In this document: positions 22,391-32,065 of the stretch, in pieces
Layout: each line of letters opens with the position of its first letter
Position numbering within the stretch: the first letter of the stretch is position 1
Assembly: GCA_027422505.1 (NCBI GenBank)
Contig: JAPQWV010000640.1
Location: 1-64,000, forward strand
Direction of reading: 5' to 3'
DNA from: Craterostigma plantagineum
Taxonomy: Eukaryota > Streptophyta > Magnoliopsida > Lamiales > Linderniaceae
DNA length: 64,000 nt
The notes under the pieces: model-generated
What the model saw: only the letters and a program-made list of their open reading frames with translations
Told to the model about the DNA's origin: nothing
The model's database searches: none
Program-made: the position numbers and the translations under genes

Positions 22391-22866
22391 TCGTTGTGTA
22401 CACTACGATAGAAATAATAAAAGAGTATATTTCGCGGCAGCTTCCTCTCCCTACATGCATGCGTCTTTATATCCCTTTTGAAGTTTCTAAATGACCGACC
22501 GGCAATGCAACAAGTATGACATATAATTAACTTTTACTTTTATAATATTAAAGTTGAGGATGTTAAAATTGATATAATTAGCACCACATATGATATAGGC
22601 ATGGTATTGCATCATCGTCGTTTACATTGTCAGATTCACACGGCCTATCCAATTCCCCATTATCTTAATGTGCACCTTATACTTAAACGTTAGATCACAA
22701 CACTCAATTTATCATTTAATACACACACCTATTTCAAGTCTTGTCACTTTTCCTCGGCAACAAAGATAGTATTGTGACTTTACAAGTCTCCCCCGCAAAT
22801 GTGCTATATATATTGTACTTATGTATAATAGCTGCCGCAATTCTAGAATATTATTGAAAAAGTGAA
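22391..22866. other. Intergenic, promoter side of the small ORF
   Basis: AT-rich, no coding frame of note. CATGCATGC near 22454 is an RY-like motif. Confidence 0.4.
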
Positions 22867-22874
22867 GTCGTAAG

Positions 22875-23385
22875 CATGGTTGTCATGACGGGACCGCACC
22901 GGTCAAAACTCCGGTCCGGTTCTGGTCCGGTCTCTTTAAATAAATTGCATAAAATAGAAAAAATAAATAAATTAAGTTGGTCTAGTGGTTAAGTTGTTGA
23001 TATTTTATTTAATGGACTTGGGTTCGAATCCATCCAACACCCTATTTTTTATATTTTATAATTAACCTATTAGTTCACTATTTTATTTTTATTCAAATTT
23101 GACCCCAACTCATAGATTCAATACTTAGCAACCGATTAATTTATAACAACCTACACAATTTACGTTTATTTAATTTTATCCCTTTTTAAATAATTATAGT
23201 TTGAAAAAAGTCCATAAAAACATGTAATTTTTCGTATTGCAATTAATTCATAGATAACATATATATTTATTATATTTAAGATACCGGTTTTACTCCGGTT
23301 TGATTCCGGTTCAATACCGGTTAAACATAAACCTTAAACCACTAAAATTTCCGGTCCGATTCGAAAACCCTGTTTCAGAACCTTT
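22875..23385. mobile_element. Non-autonomous hAT-type element (511 bp)
   Basis: GTCGTAAG is duplicated exactly at 22867-22874 and 23386-23393; an 8-bp duplication is diagnostic of hAT transposition. The ends carry degenerate inverted repeats around GGTTGTCA/GGTTCTGA, and the subterminal parts are rich in CCGGTCCGG and ACCGGTT repeats on both sides. There is no transposase. The middle contains a tRNA-like stretch (22977-23042). Confidence 0.75.
22977..23042 (+). other. tRNA-like segment within the hAT element
   Basis: GTTGGTCTAGTGGTTAAG (A-box-like) is followed about 35 bases later by GGTTCGAATCC (B-box-like), and the outer GTTGG and CCAAC can pair as an acceptor stem. The anticodon arm is poor, so this is more likely a tRNA-derived fragment than a working tRNA gene. 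Confidence 0.35.
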
Positions 23386-23599
23386 GTCGTAAGTAAATAA
23401 AGTAGAATTTCATGCGGACTCTCAAAAATAATTTTTCGGAAACTAATTAAATAAAGGTTAATAATTATGTCCAAAACAAATAAATTACATCTTTTCCGTC
23501 ATTGAAGAGAAAAGGTAAGCAGAGAAGGATAGGGAGTTCGTGGGTTAATTTAACAGAAGGGAGTGTTTCCCATTTTTATTAAACAAAAGGGAACGGACC

Positions 23600-24060
23600 G
23601 AAAGTTACCGCAATACTCCAACTTAAGTAGCATTTATTCTAGTAATTAAAAAGTTCGAATTAATTCGAATAATTTTTTTTCAATTCGAATTTATTCGAAT
23701 TAATCAATTCGAGTAAAAAAAAAAACTCGAATTGAAAAATATTAATTCAAATTTTTAATTCGAATTTTTTTTACTCGAATAAGTGTTATTTTTCTATTCG
23801 AATTCATTCGAATAGTTCGAATAAAATATTCGAATAAATCATTTTTTACTCGAAAACGTCGATTTCAGTCGAACCCATCATTTAATACATATAAGAATCA
23901 CGAACCCATCGATTAAAATCTCATTTCGACATGAAATTTCAGTCGAGCGGATCAAAATGATAATCAAACACTTCGAGTTTTTTTGAAAACACCCAATCCC
24001 TTTTTTTTTCAATTAGAAAACCTAGAATTCTTTTTTTTTTTATTTGACGCGAAAGTAATC
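23600..24060. repeat. AT-rich region dense in ATTCGAAT palindromes
   Basis: Many copies of TTCGAAT/ATTCGAA occur in both orientations between 23640 and 23860, including an inverted pair around a poly-A tract (AATTCGAGTAAAAAA ... AAACTCGAATT near 23705-23738). The region can fold back on itself. It has no coding signal and no clear transposon ends. Confidence 0.5.
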
Positions 24061-24110
24061 CTATTTAACAAAAAAATCCGGAGTTCATCCGATAAACACG
24101 TGGTGGATTC

Positions 24111-25336
24111 ATGGCCTCGTCGGCTGAAGGTACGCGTTTGTTAGCTCTGGGAAAAACAACGTCGTTTATGAATGTGCGGCCAATTTTTGCTTCGGCAGTG
24201 TTGTGATGGTTTTCGGTCACTTAATTGTTATGGAATTTTGGATGGTGTAATTACGAAAGATGTTCGTTCTGTTTTTGGAAGAACTTAAATTTCTTGAAGA
24301 GATTGTCAGTGCCTCGATGAATTTGAGTGAAAGTTCGTATTTGCTGGTTGCTGTTGTTTCAGTAATTAGGAAGACAAAGTTACGGTTCCATTTCAGCTTC
24401 ATTTACAGTATCCATTTCTATAATTGACACAATGCTGATGGCGGATGGAAAACATGTCAAATACACCTTTGATAGGCTTAGCTTAGCTTAGCTTAGCTTA
24501 GCCATTGGCGATGTAGCCTCCTCAGTTGGACAGCCATATCTCAGTCTAATTTTGCTTAATTTTATATTTTTTCTGCAGCTCCAACATTTAATTGGTGAAT
24601 ACTGCTCGTTCTATGTCCATTTGCGTCTGTTTATTTTGAAAAGCTATATCCGTTACAGTTGATGACGACTTCTTGTTTCGACATGTCGGATGCAGTACTA
24701 AGTGAAGTATAATATCGTTAACCTCGTAGTATTATGTCAAGTACTTAAATTGTTAAACTCGACAACTTGACGGTCGTCTCTGTTGAAAGTATAGAGTCAG
24801 ATTACGAACTCTTTTGAGACCTGTACTTATTCATCAGCTGTGATAACAGGCATTGGAGCTGTGATCAGTGGAGACAAGCTCGTACTTAGGGGCTTGAAGT
24901 TCCACGGTTTCCATGGAGTGAAGCCCGAGGAAAGGAAGTTGGGTCAGAAATTCAACGTCGACGTCGATGCGTGGATGGATCTCAAACCCTCTGGTAGTTC
25001 TGATAATCTATCAGATACAATCAGTTACACTGCTATCTATAGGTACGCAAGCTGTCCGAAAAGTTTCTTGAAGGCTCTCTGTCTTTGAATTTTGTAATAA
25101 TCCCTGTTATGTCCAACCATATGATCACTTTACTTTCTACCAGGATAGTTAAAGAAGTTGTGGAGGGATCTCCGCACAACCTTCTTGAATCTGTAGCTCA
25201 GCATATAGCATCGACTGTCTTGGACAAGTTTTCCCAGGTTTCTGCTGTCCGAGTACAGGTTGGGAAGCCACACGTGGCTGTGATAGGCCCTGTCGATTAC
25301 TTGGGCGTTGAGATCACTCGATATCGTCAAAGCTGA
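24111..25336 (+). CDS. FOLB: Dihydroneopterin aldolase (folate synthesis)
   Basis: Three exons (24111-24129, 24838-25042, 25144-25336) give 138 residues. The enzyme cleaves 7,8-dihydroneopterin to 6-hydroxymethyl-7,8-dihydropterin and glycolaldehyde, the pterin step of folate synthesis, in the plant cytosol. Family marks are DKLVLRGLKFHGFHGVKPEER (with the active-site glutamate), NVDVDAWMDL, and VQVGKPHVAV near the C-terminus with the catalytic-type lysine. The length agrees with plant FolB proteins. Exon 1 encodes only MASSAE plus one base, and its choice (ATG GCC with a GTACGC donor) is inferred. Intron 1 is about 700 bases and contains (GCTTA)n at 24477-24502. Confidence 0.88.
24477..24502 (+). 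repeat. Pentanucleotide tandem repeat (GCTTA)n
   Basis: About five copies of GCTTA occur in the first intron of the dihydroneopterin aldolase gene. Confidence 0.8.
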
Positions 25337-25722
25337 AAGCTTTTACGATCATTTCCTCACGAAAAAAGATTGGTCTATTCTCCTTCACAGTTTGGCATGT
25401 TTTTCTGTTTCTGTTTGCGTGTTATGTTACTTTATCCTTTGTACTGATTGTATTTGAATCATTATGAAGATATATATTTGATCGCGGTGTGGATGCCATG
25501 ACCGTGGTATTTTATTAGTAGCTTTACAGAATGAGAGCGTTGAAAATCTCAAATAGAAGATATTGCTCTGCTGTAATGATAGATGGGCAGCTTGCTTCTT
25601 TACTTGTTATAAGATGATGGTGGACAGTTTGCCTATGTTCTCCTCCTCATGTATTATTATCACTATCTGAGTTCAAACACTTCATCTGTTACCTTTTATC
25701 GCCAAGAAAGAGTTCCCTGGCT

Positions 25723-26498
25723 ATGGAAACCGAAGACAGAGAGGCGAATACTACTAACTCGTCTAAAGATCAACAGCAGGCCTTCGATCGCATTAAGGAT
25801 TCAAACAGCAGTGTCCTAACAAAGAATGTTAAGCTGTGCAGGAATAATCAGACAGATTCAAAAGCTGTAGTTGCTTTCGGAAGAACCACAAGGTCAATCC
25901 TTACGACGAGTTTCTCTTTCCCGAGGAGAGGTGGGCCGCCCAACGTGGACAACAGCACGGATAAGATCATCAAATCTGTTAGTCTCAGAGCAAAATTCCA
26001 GGTTAGCCTAGTCGAAATAGCTAATGCTGAAGTCAAAGGTTTACTGAAATAATGCTGATGCTTGGTAGGTCAATCAAGAACTAGAAGAAAGAAAGCAGTT
26101 CAGGAAGAGCTTGACGTTTAAAGCTAGGCCTCTGCCTAGTTTCTACAAGGAACCTCCTCCAAAGGTCGAGCTTAAGAAGGTAATGTAGCACTTATCATTA
26201 CATACCAGCCACCATATGTTCGAATTAGCATGAATAGTGCTTATTACATACATAGGCTTGATATGCGCTGCATGCGCCTAATATGCAGATATTACCTATT
26301 ACACGCCCAGTTTCTCCTAAGCTTGGGAGGCACCACAGAAGCATCCCTCCCAAAGAAAACGGTAATACTCCACGAGGGACTAATAGAAGCTCCTTAGCCA
26401 AACCACATAAAGCACAAGAATCAACCACTACTAAAGGAAATTGTCATAATATTAAGACAAATGGTACCCACAACGTAGAAGAGATCTGCGGCAGTTAA
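25723..26498 (+). CDS. Short TPX2-family protein (WVD2-like)
   Basis: Three exons (25723-26001, 26069-26179, 26289-26498) give about 199 residues. The middle contains a TPX2/WVD2 (KLEEK-type) core: VSLRAKFQVNQELEERKQF, then RKSLTFKARPLPSFYKEPPP, then ITRPVSPKLGR. WVD2-like proteins bind and bundle cortical microtubules and affect organ twisting and anisotropic growth. The segment between EERKQF and RKSLTF is much shorter than usual: the helical KLEEK stretch is absent, though frame and splice sites are consistent. The rest is hydrophilic and low in complexity. The gene starts about 390 bases after the aldolase gene, so an additional upstream exon is unlikely but not excluded. Confidence 0.75.
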
Positions 26499-26868
26499 AT
26501 GTCTTTGTTGGTTGGAATCCTTTTATTTTATTTTGTCAAATTCACTTTGAAGCAATAATTATTGCACTGCACATAACTCCCCAAGCTTACAACCTACCAA
26601 TAATGTAATCAAATTACTTCACATGGTCAATGCCTTCTTTGAGAATTCATAGTTCATTCTTAACATTATTCCTCGCCCATCGATCACGAGTATAATAACG
26701 TTGTACGCTTGATATCTTCTCGATTACGTACGTCGAACCCCAATTCATGCCATAGAAAGCAGCATGAAAAGGGGTAGAAGTAAAAGATAAAAGCAAAAGA
26801 CGAACCCAAAATGGAATATTATATAATATATTATTCATATATATTAGCCATCATCGATCATCAAATGA
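26499..26868. other. Convergent intergenic, WVD2-like / NHL
   Basis: 3' flanks of two converging genes; no other feature seen. Confidence 0.5.
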
Positions 26869-27510
26869 TCAAACGTTGACGCTACAACTCTGAGAAAGCT
26901 GGTACTTGATGACCGGCCCACTCCCAACCACAGTCCCATCATTCTTATTATTACTATTCCCAATCGGAATAACCGCGGGGCAGACCACATGCAGGTGATA
27001 CCGGCCCGAAACGAACGACCCGACCCGCCACCTGACCCGCCCGTTGAGCTTGACGGTCAGCGAAATGGACCCTCTCCCCTGATCTTGTCCCAAGGCTATC
27101 CCGTTGTAAGGAGCGACTGGGACGTTGTTACCGTAGAGAAAAGGCGACCACAGGTTGACCCCTTTGTGCCCTTGGTAGACGGGCGATATTACGGAGTAGT
27201 AAGTTATCTGCTGATTTCGATAGGATGCGTAGACGGACATTTGGTCGTAGTAGACGCCGATGTTGGAATTAGGGTTTCTCGAGGTGATGCTGACCTGGAC
27301 GGTGGCGGAAATGACGTTGGGGGCGGAGACGTTTAGGCTGAAGATGGTGGCATCTTCGAGGGTAAAAGAGGGTTTTCTCGGCTGGAGAACGGCCCATACG
27401 ATGAGTATTATGAGGAGGATTAGAAAGGCGAAGATCAAGAGGGCGGCGAGGGAGCGACGGAGGACTCTACGGTGGCGGGCTTCGTGGAGTTCGCAGACTT
27501 TTTCGGACAT
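26869..27510 (-). CDS. NDR1/HIN1-like (LEA_2) membrane protein
   Basis: A single-exon gene of 213 residues. A basic cytosolic N-terminus (ELHEARHRRVLRRS) precedes one transmembrane helix at about 20-43 (LAALLIFAFLILLIILIVWAVL). An extracytosolic LEA_2 domain follows (NVISATVQVSITSRNPN, IGVYYDQMSVYASYR, and GRVRWRVGSFVSGRYHLHVVCP). This is the NHL group that includes NHL10/YLS9 and NHL3: plasma-membrane proteins induced by pathogens and senescence, with NDR1 acting in CC-NLR immune signalling. The N-P-N segment and the RWRVG segment are the usual family marks. A TATA box at 27621-27630 lies about 110 bases upstream. The exact paralogue is not determined. Confidence 0.92.
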   Translation of the reverse strand: MSEKVCELHEARHRRVLRRSLAALLIFAFLILLIILIVWAVLQPRKPSFTLEDATIFSLNVSAPNVISATVQVSITSRNPNSNIGVYYDQMSVYASYRNQQITYYSVISPVYQGHKGVNLWSPFLYGNNVPVAPYNGIALGQDQGRGSISLTVKLNGRVRWRVGSFVSGRYHLHVVCPAVIPIGNSNNKNDGTVVGSGPVIKYQLSQSCSVNV

Positions 27511-27620
27511 TATTATGGCGGTGGTGGACGGTGGTCTACGGTGGTGGACGGTGGTGCGCGTGAAAGGTTGTTACTTTTGTGGTTGTGAAGTGTGGGATAT
27601 ATTGTGTGATATTGATGGTT

Positions 27621-27630
27621 ATTTATATAG
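27621..27630 (-). promoter_or_regulatory. TATA box of the NHL gene
   Basis: CTATATAAAT on the minus strand, about 110 bases upstream of the NHL start codon. Confidence 0.55.
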
Positions 27631-28503
27631 GGTCGATAGATATAGGTGGTGGTCGGTTGGGTTAATGTGATTTCTGTATTGTGTTTAAATTTTTAAATTA
27701 CGTTAGTGAAAATTCAATTACAACATTGGTTCGATGATTTGATATAATACTTTAGGTTAAAGTTGTCTTCGTGGAGGATCCAAGGACATGGAATACAAAT
27801 TTTTCTGTGTGCGAACTTTTTAGGTGAATATTCATTATTCCAACGCCATTGGATTAAAAAGAAGGCACATTGCTTTACATCTTTTTGGATAAAAAAGACA
27901 GAAAATACAAAGTAAGAAGAATAAACTATAAGGATATGAGAGGTTGGCGCATCTACCTCAACAACACACACATATTTAATTCATTTGCCGAAGGAGATCA
28001 TTATTTAATGCTTATGATAAAAATAACGATCATTATGGAATTGAATTTTTCCAAAATCATGAATTCATAATATGTGGAAGATGAAAGCTTTTGCAAATCT
28101 TAATTTAATGCCTCGTGTTTCCGTAATGTAGAATAGAAGACAACTACTTTTTCTTTACAACTTCTCTATGTAGTCAACTTACGGATAAGTAAAATAATCA
28201 AAAAGTCAGATTACATCTTAGGCATGAAAATTAAATATCTTAGAAATTTTGCCATGCAGCCGTTACATCTTTGGCGTGACTGAAATAAAACACACATGAA
28301 AAATACTCCAAAAATGTTTCTTTTTCTTTCTCTTCTCTCAAAAATCGCACATATACTTGCACCATACATCAGACGATGCACATATCGATTCGAAAAATTC
28401 TCGCTTCTTTTTTCTCAATCTAAAGATTTTCAAAGAACCAAACAACAAATCAAACCCTATAACTAATATCAAATCCATGCATCTATCTATATTACAACAT
28501 ATG
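27631..28503. other. Intergenic between two NHL-type genes
   Basis: AT-rich upstream region of one minus-strand gene and 3' flank of the next. Short frames here show no family motif. Confidence 0.5.
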
Positions 28504-29322
28504 CTAATGTATGAGACATCTGCTCACCAAGCCTGGCTTCGTAGCCCCTTCGCTCTTCGCCGAGAATTTCAAACTCATATCATCGCAAAAAACCCTCATA
28601 CCAATCTGACTCTTATAAGCCATATCCTCCGAAGAAGAAGAAGAAGAAGAAGAAAAATTAGCATCCATGGAAAGCCTTACGCTGAAATCCAACACCCCAC
28701 TACCTTCCTTCCAATCCGAGACAAGCGCTGGCAAACCCCAACCCTTCATGTGTTCGTCTATGGTCTGAGTCTCATCCGTCGAACGAACGCTGAAGTTCAG
28801 CTTCACCGTTTGCTTCTGCTTCACTTCCACCTCCTGAAAACCAGAGATTCCCAGGACGATTCCCTTGTACAAAACCAACGACATCAGTCGCTCGAATTTG
28901 ACGCTGAACTTCTTGTCGGCGTTCGTCACGGCCACCTGGGCTTCCCAAAGCCCCCACACGGAGGCGTTCGTGGCTGAGAAATTCGACACCTTTATGGAAT
29001 GGGCTTCGAATTCGGGCATGTGGGTGCCGAAGACGAGGAACACGGTGAGGCTGATCAAGCACATGAATGTGACTAAAACGACGAGCAAGACGAGCATTAG
29101 GTTTCCGAAGGAGAAGGATTTCTCGGGCTGAATGTGGTTCAAATAGGTGGGTCTTTGTGGTGGACGTGCGGGGCTCGGATAGGCGGAGGTTATCGGCGAA
29201 GGAGACGAAGACGATGGCGTCGGCGGCGGAGGAGGGTGGTGCGAGCTAATTGGGTATTCCAGGCGGACTGCTTGGTGTCGGGAATCATCGGATTTTGAAG
29301 GGGTATTATTGTGAGTTCTCAT
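28504..29322 (-). CDS. NDR1/HIN1-like (LEA_2) protein with proline-rich N-terminus
   Basis: A single-exon gene of 272 residues. The first 65 residues are Ser/Pro-rich and hydrophilic (SSHHPPPPPTPSSSSPSP). A transmembrane helix follows at about 74-98 (NLMLVLLVVLVTFMCLISLTVFLVFG), then a LEA_2-type domain (HSIKVSNFSATNASVWGLWEAQVAVTN ... SVKFERLMSLVLYKG). A Ser-rich loop near the C-terminus (SSSSSSSSEDM) comes from a GAA-type repeat. It is distinct from the neighbouring NHL gene; sequence, length and N-terminus differ greatly, so this is not a recent tandem copy. A plasma-membrane or cell-wall-facing role is inferred from the family. Confidence 0.85.
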   Translation of the reverse strand: MRTHNNTPSKSDDSRHQAVRLEYPISSHHPPPPPTPSSSSPSPITSAYPSPARPPQRPTYLNHIQPEKSFSFGNLMLVLLVVLVTFMCLISLTVFLVFGTHMPEFEAHSIKVSNFSATNASVWGLWEAQVAVTNADKKFSVKFERLMSLVLYKGIVLGISGFQEVEVKQKQTVKLNFSVRSTDETQTIDEHMKGWGLPALVSDWKEGSGVLDFSVRLSMDANFSSSSSSSSEDMAYKSQIGMRVFCDDMSLKFSAKSEGATKPGLVSRCLIH

Positions 29323-30245
29323 TTCGAACCTATGTTTTCTGGAGAAATTGACATGTTTACGGACATGAAATCATTCCAAGTTTGTGGTTGTTGCTTTTGC
29401 TAGTTTGGGTTACTTTCTTGGCAGTGTGTTGTCGACGACGAGGGGAGGAGAGTGAAATGAGGAATTGTAAGATTTTTTCGGTAATTAAAAGAAGAAAAAA
29501 AAAACTAAATTTAGAAATTGTTGGGCAAAAGCCCAACTCTGTTTTCAGGCATAAGCTATTTGGTTGGGCCAATGACTCTAATGGGCCTATATTTTGGATT
29601 CAGGCCCAATTGGTGCCGTGAAAGAAACAACATAACCATTGACCGTTTACTTGACTTTTGACTCAGCTCTTTTCTAGTTAATTTCGTAAAAATTCAAAAT
29701 TAAATGGTACTGCAGGTTTTTGTTTCAAATAAATGTGACTTGCTATTAATCTAGCCCTGCTGCAACTTTGAACAGCCTCATTTTTCTCAAAAAGAGATTG
29801 AATTATATAAGCTTCTATAACACCGCCGGGGCATCAATAGTAGTTATAATAATTAATACTCACTAATGGTATATTGGAAACTCCAATTACAAGTAAACGC
29901 TCCTAGTCTGCGTTTCTTGGCATATAACGCGGTTTTGACCAGACACTGAACTCTCCCGTGAGAACCTATGACATTTTGTACTTTCCATGTTTTATTTTCT
30001 TTTGAATAATTACACATGAACTTCAAAAATAGCCGCATTCTCTTACCAAAGACCATCAAGCATCTCATTCTCTTGCCAAAAGACTATATAATCCAACAAA
30101 GAAAAAGCATCCCATTCTCCATATCCTCCTACAATAAATACATATATTATATCTTTGTGACTGTGTGTAATGTCATGTTTTTACAGAAGATCACCATCTT
30201 CTACTTGCATTGATCTCCATGATCAAATCATCATCATCAATAATC
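29323..30245. other. Divergent intergenic, NHL-type / U-box
   Basis: Promoters of two divergently transcribed genes. AAGCCCAACT, TTGGGCCAAT, ATGGGCC and AGGCCCAATT (29530-29610) are a cluster of site II/TCP-type motifs. TTGACT and TTGACC (W-box cores) lie at about 29639-29660. A TATA box (CTATATAATC) at 30083-30092 precedes the U-box gene. Confidence 0.5.
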
Positions 30246-31571
30246 ATGGACGACGAAGAAGCAATTCCCTCGTACTTCATATGTCCCATCTCACTTGAGA
30301 TGATGAAAGATCCCGTGACAACGGTCTCGGGGATAACCTACGATCGACAAAGCATCGAGCGATGGCTAGCCATCAACTCCACCGCCACCATATGCCCCGT
30401 CACCAAGCAGCCCCTGCCCAGAGGCTCGAGCCTAACCCCGAACCACACGCTGAGCCGCCTGATCCAAGCCTGGTCAGCCACGAACCACCGTGCCCCTCCT
30501 CCGATCGAACCTCCCCTCATCAACAAATCTCAGGTGGCCAATCTCCTGAGAAATCTCCACGACAGTGATAATAGAAGCAGCAGTTCGAAGCTCATCGAGG
30601 TTCTTCGTAAGTTGGAGGGCCTTGCTTCGGAGAGCGAGGCGAACAGGGTTTTCATGGTCGAGGAAGGGATTGTTAGCGCCCTCTCGTCATTCATCGTCAG
30701 GTGTTACAGAAAACGAATAGTTTACGGCTTGGAAGAAGCGCTCGGCATCCTTTATAACGTTCGACATACGATGTTGGAAAGACAGTCAAGAGAGGCGAAC
30801 GACGACGAAGAAGCAGTCGTGGATTCTCTGACGTGGATCTTAGGTTTCAAAGAGGACGGCAGCAGCAGCATTAAGGACGAAAAGACGATAGTACTAAAAT
30901 TCCACGCCGCGCAAGTGCTGAAAACCCTACTAGGCGTCGTCCGACGAACTACTACTAGTACGCTCATAACATTAGATAGGCTCAAGCCCGATCTTTTCTC
31001 GACGATCTTTTCCTACATATCTGGCGATAAGGGAACTACCGTATGCCAAAAGGCGGCGAACGCGCTCCTTCGAGTCCTGTCAGAATTAGCAACGGCTTCG
31101 TTTAGAAACCGTCTGCTAATGATAGAGTCGAACGCGGTCTTCCACCTGATAGAGCTCGAACTGAGGGCCGTCCAAGAAAGGCGAACGACGGAGCTAATAC
31201 TCGGAATATTGGCCGAACTGTGTTCGTGCGCGGACGGCAGGGCTAAGCTCCTCGACCATGCGGCGGGGATTGCCCTGGTGACGAAGAGGATTCTAACGGC
31301 GTCCTCGACGGCCGACGATAGGGCGCTTTCGATCGTTTGGTCGCTGTGTAAGTTCTCAGCGACGAAGGGCGTGCTTACAGAGATGCTCAGGGTCGGGACG
31401 GTTGCCAAGGTGTGCATGGTTTTGCAGGCCAACTGCGGGGAGGGTGCGAAGGAGAAGGGAAGAGATGTTTTGAGGATGCATATGGATTTCTGGAAGAAGG
31501 ATTCGCCTGCTGATTATTCTTCGTGTGTCGAACAAGTTGCTTCTTTGAGTACGAGGTATGGTCGACGCTGA
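30246..31571 (+). CDS. U-box E3 ubiquitin ligase with ARM repeats, PUB22/23/24-type
   Basis: A single-exon gene of 441 residues. The U-box is at about 8-82 (IPSYFICPISLEMMKDPVT, GITYDRQSIERWL, CPVTKQPL, LTPNHTLSRLI). The rest folds as armadillo repeats (LEVLRKLEGLASE-like and ANALLRVLSELA-like helices). The enzyme transfers ubiquitin from E2 to substrates in the cytosol; the PUB22/23/24 trio damps PAMP-triggered immunity and drought responses, for example through exocyst Exo70B2. I start at MDDEEAIPSYF, the family's usual start just before the U-box, not at an in-frame Met 12 codons upstream. Intronless, as in PUB22-24. W-box-like TTGAC motifs upstream fit defence induction. Confidence 0.93.
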   Translation: MDDEEAIPSYFICPISLEMMKDPVTTVSGITYDRQSIERWLAINSTATICPVTKQPLPRGSSLTPNHTLSRLIQAWSATNHRAPPPIEPPLINKSQVANLLRNLHDSDNRSSSSKLIEVLRKLEGLASESEANRVFMVEEGIVSALSSFIVRCYRKRIVYGLEEALGILYNVRHTMLERQSREANDDEEAVVDSLTWILGFKEDGSSSIKDEKTIVLKFHAAQVLKTLLGVVRRTTTSTLITLDRLKPDLFSTIFSYISGDKGTTVCQKAANALLRVLSELATASFRNRLLMIESNAVFHLIELELRAVQERRTTELILGILAELCSCADGRAKLLDHAAGIALVTKRILTASSTADDRALSIVWSLCKFSATKGVLTEMLRVGTVAKVCMVLQANCGEGAKEKGRDVLRMHMDFWKKDSPADYSSCVEQVASLSTRYGRR

Positions 31572-32065
31572 TAGATATATCGATCAAATAGAGAAGATCA
31601 TTCAAGTTAATTATATTCTACGTTATTGTTTAGAGATGAACTTTGTAAGAGATCCCACGTAATGGTATAAGATTTTGATGAGTGTGAGAGACAATTGATT
31701 GCCAATAATAAACCATCATCATTATTGCTCCACAAGACATATCATAACTCGTATAAGCACACAGCAAAACAAAAACGATGTAAAGGAATAAAAAAGATAA
31801 AAGAAGAGTCAGCGCCGCGCTTACAGGCGAGAAGGCCGCGGCCATTTTACTCCGCCGCCGCCGCCGATCAAGATAAACTTGTTGGCTTTTTCATGAAGGT
31901 GGAGTTTGTCGTCGTTATTTGATGTAATTAGTTATATCTATATACAATTTTTAAACCCGAGTAATGAGTGGACCCGACCCGATTGGCATTGATTCTTCAC
32001 TTTTTTGTCGATCGATCGCCGCATAATACTCTGGTCTGCTCTCCAGCTCACCACCGCGCTCGAAG
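31572..32065. other. Intergenic, U-box gene to MRS2
   Basis: 3' UTR of the U-box gene, then GC-rich DNA (a CCGCCGCCGCCGCCG run near 31850) and the MRS2 promoter. A minus-strand frame reading a hydrophobic helix here was not accepted. Confidence 0.45.

Noticed and set aside
22977..23042. A functional tRNA gene
   Set aside because: A- and B-box-like parts are present, but the anticodon arm does not fold well and the piece lies inside a transposon, so it is listed only as tRNA-like.
27714..27971. Minus-strand 85-codon frame with several Trp and Cys
   Set aside because: No motif, no promoter or intron context, and AT-rich composition like its surroundings.
31630..31845. Minus-strand 71-codon frame starting MAAAFSPVSAALTLLL
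   Set aside because: It looks like a signal-anchor peptide at first, but the rest is low-quality, it lies in the MRS2 promoter, and no promoter or homology supports it.
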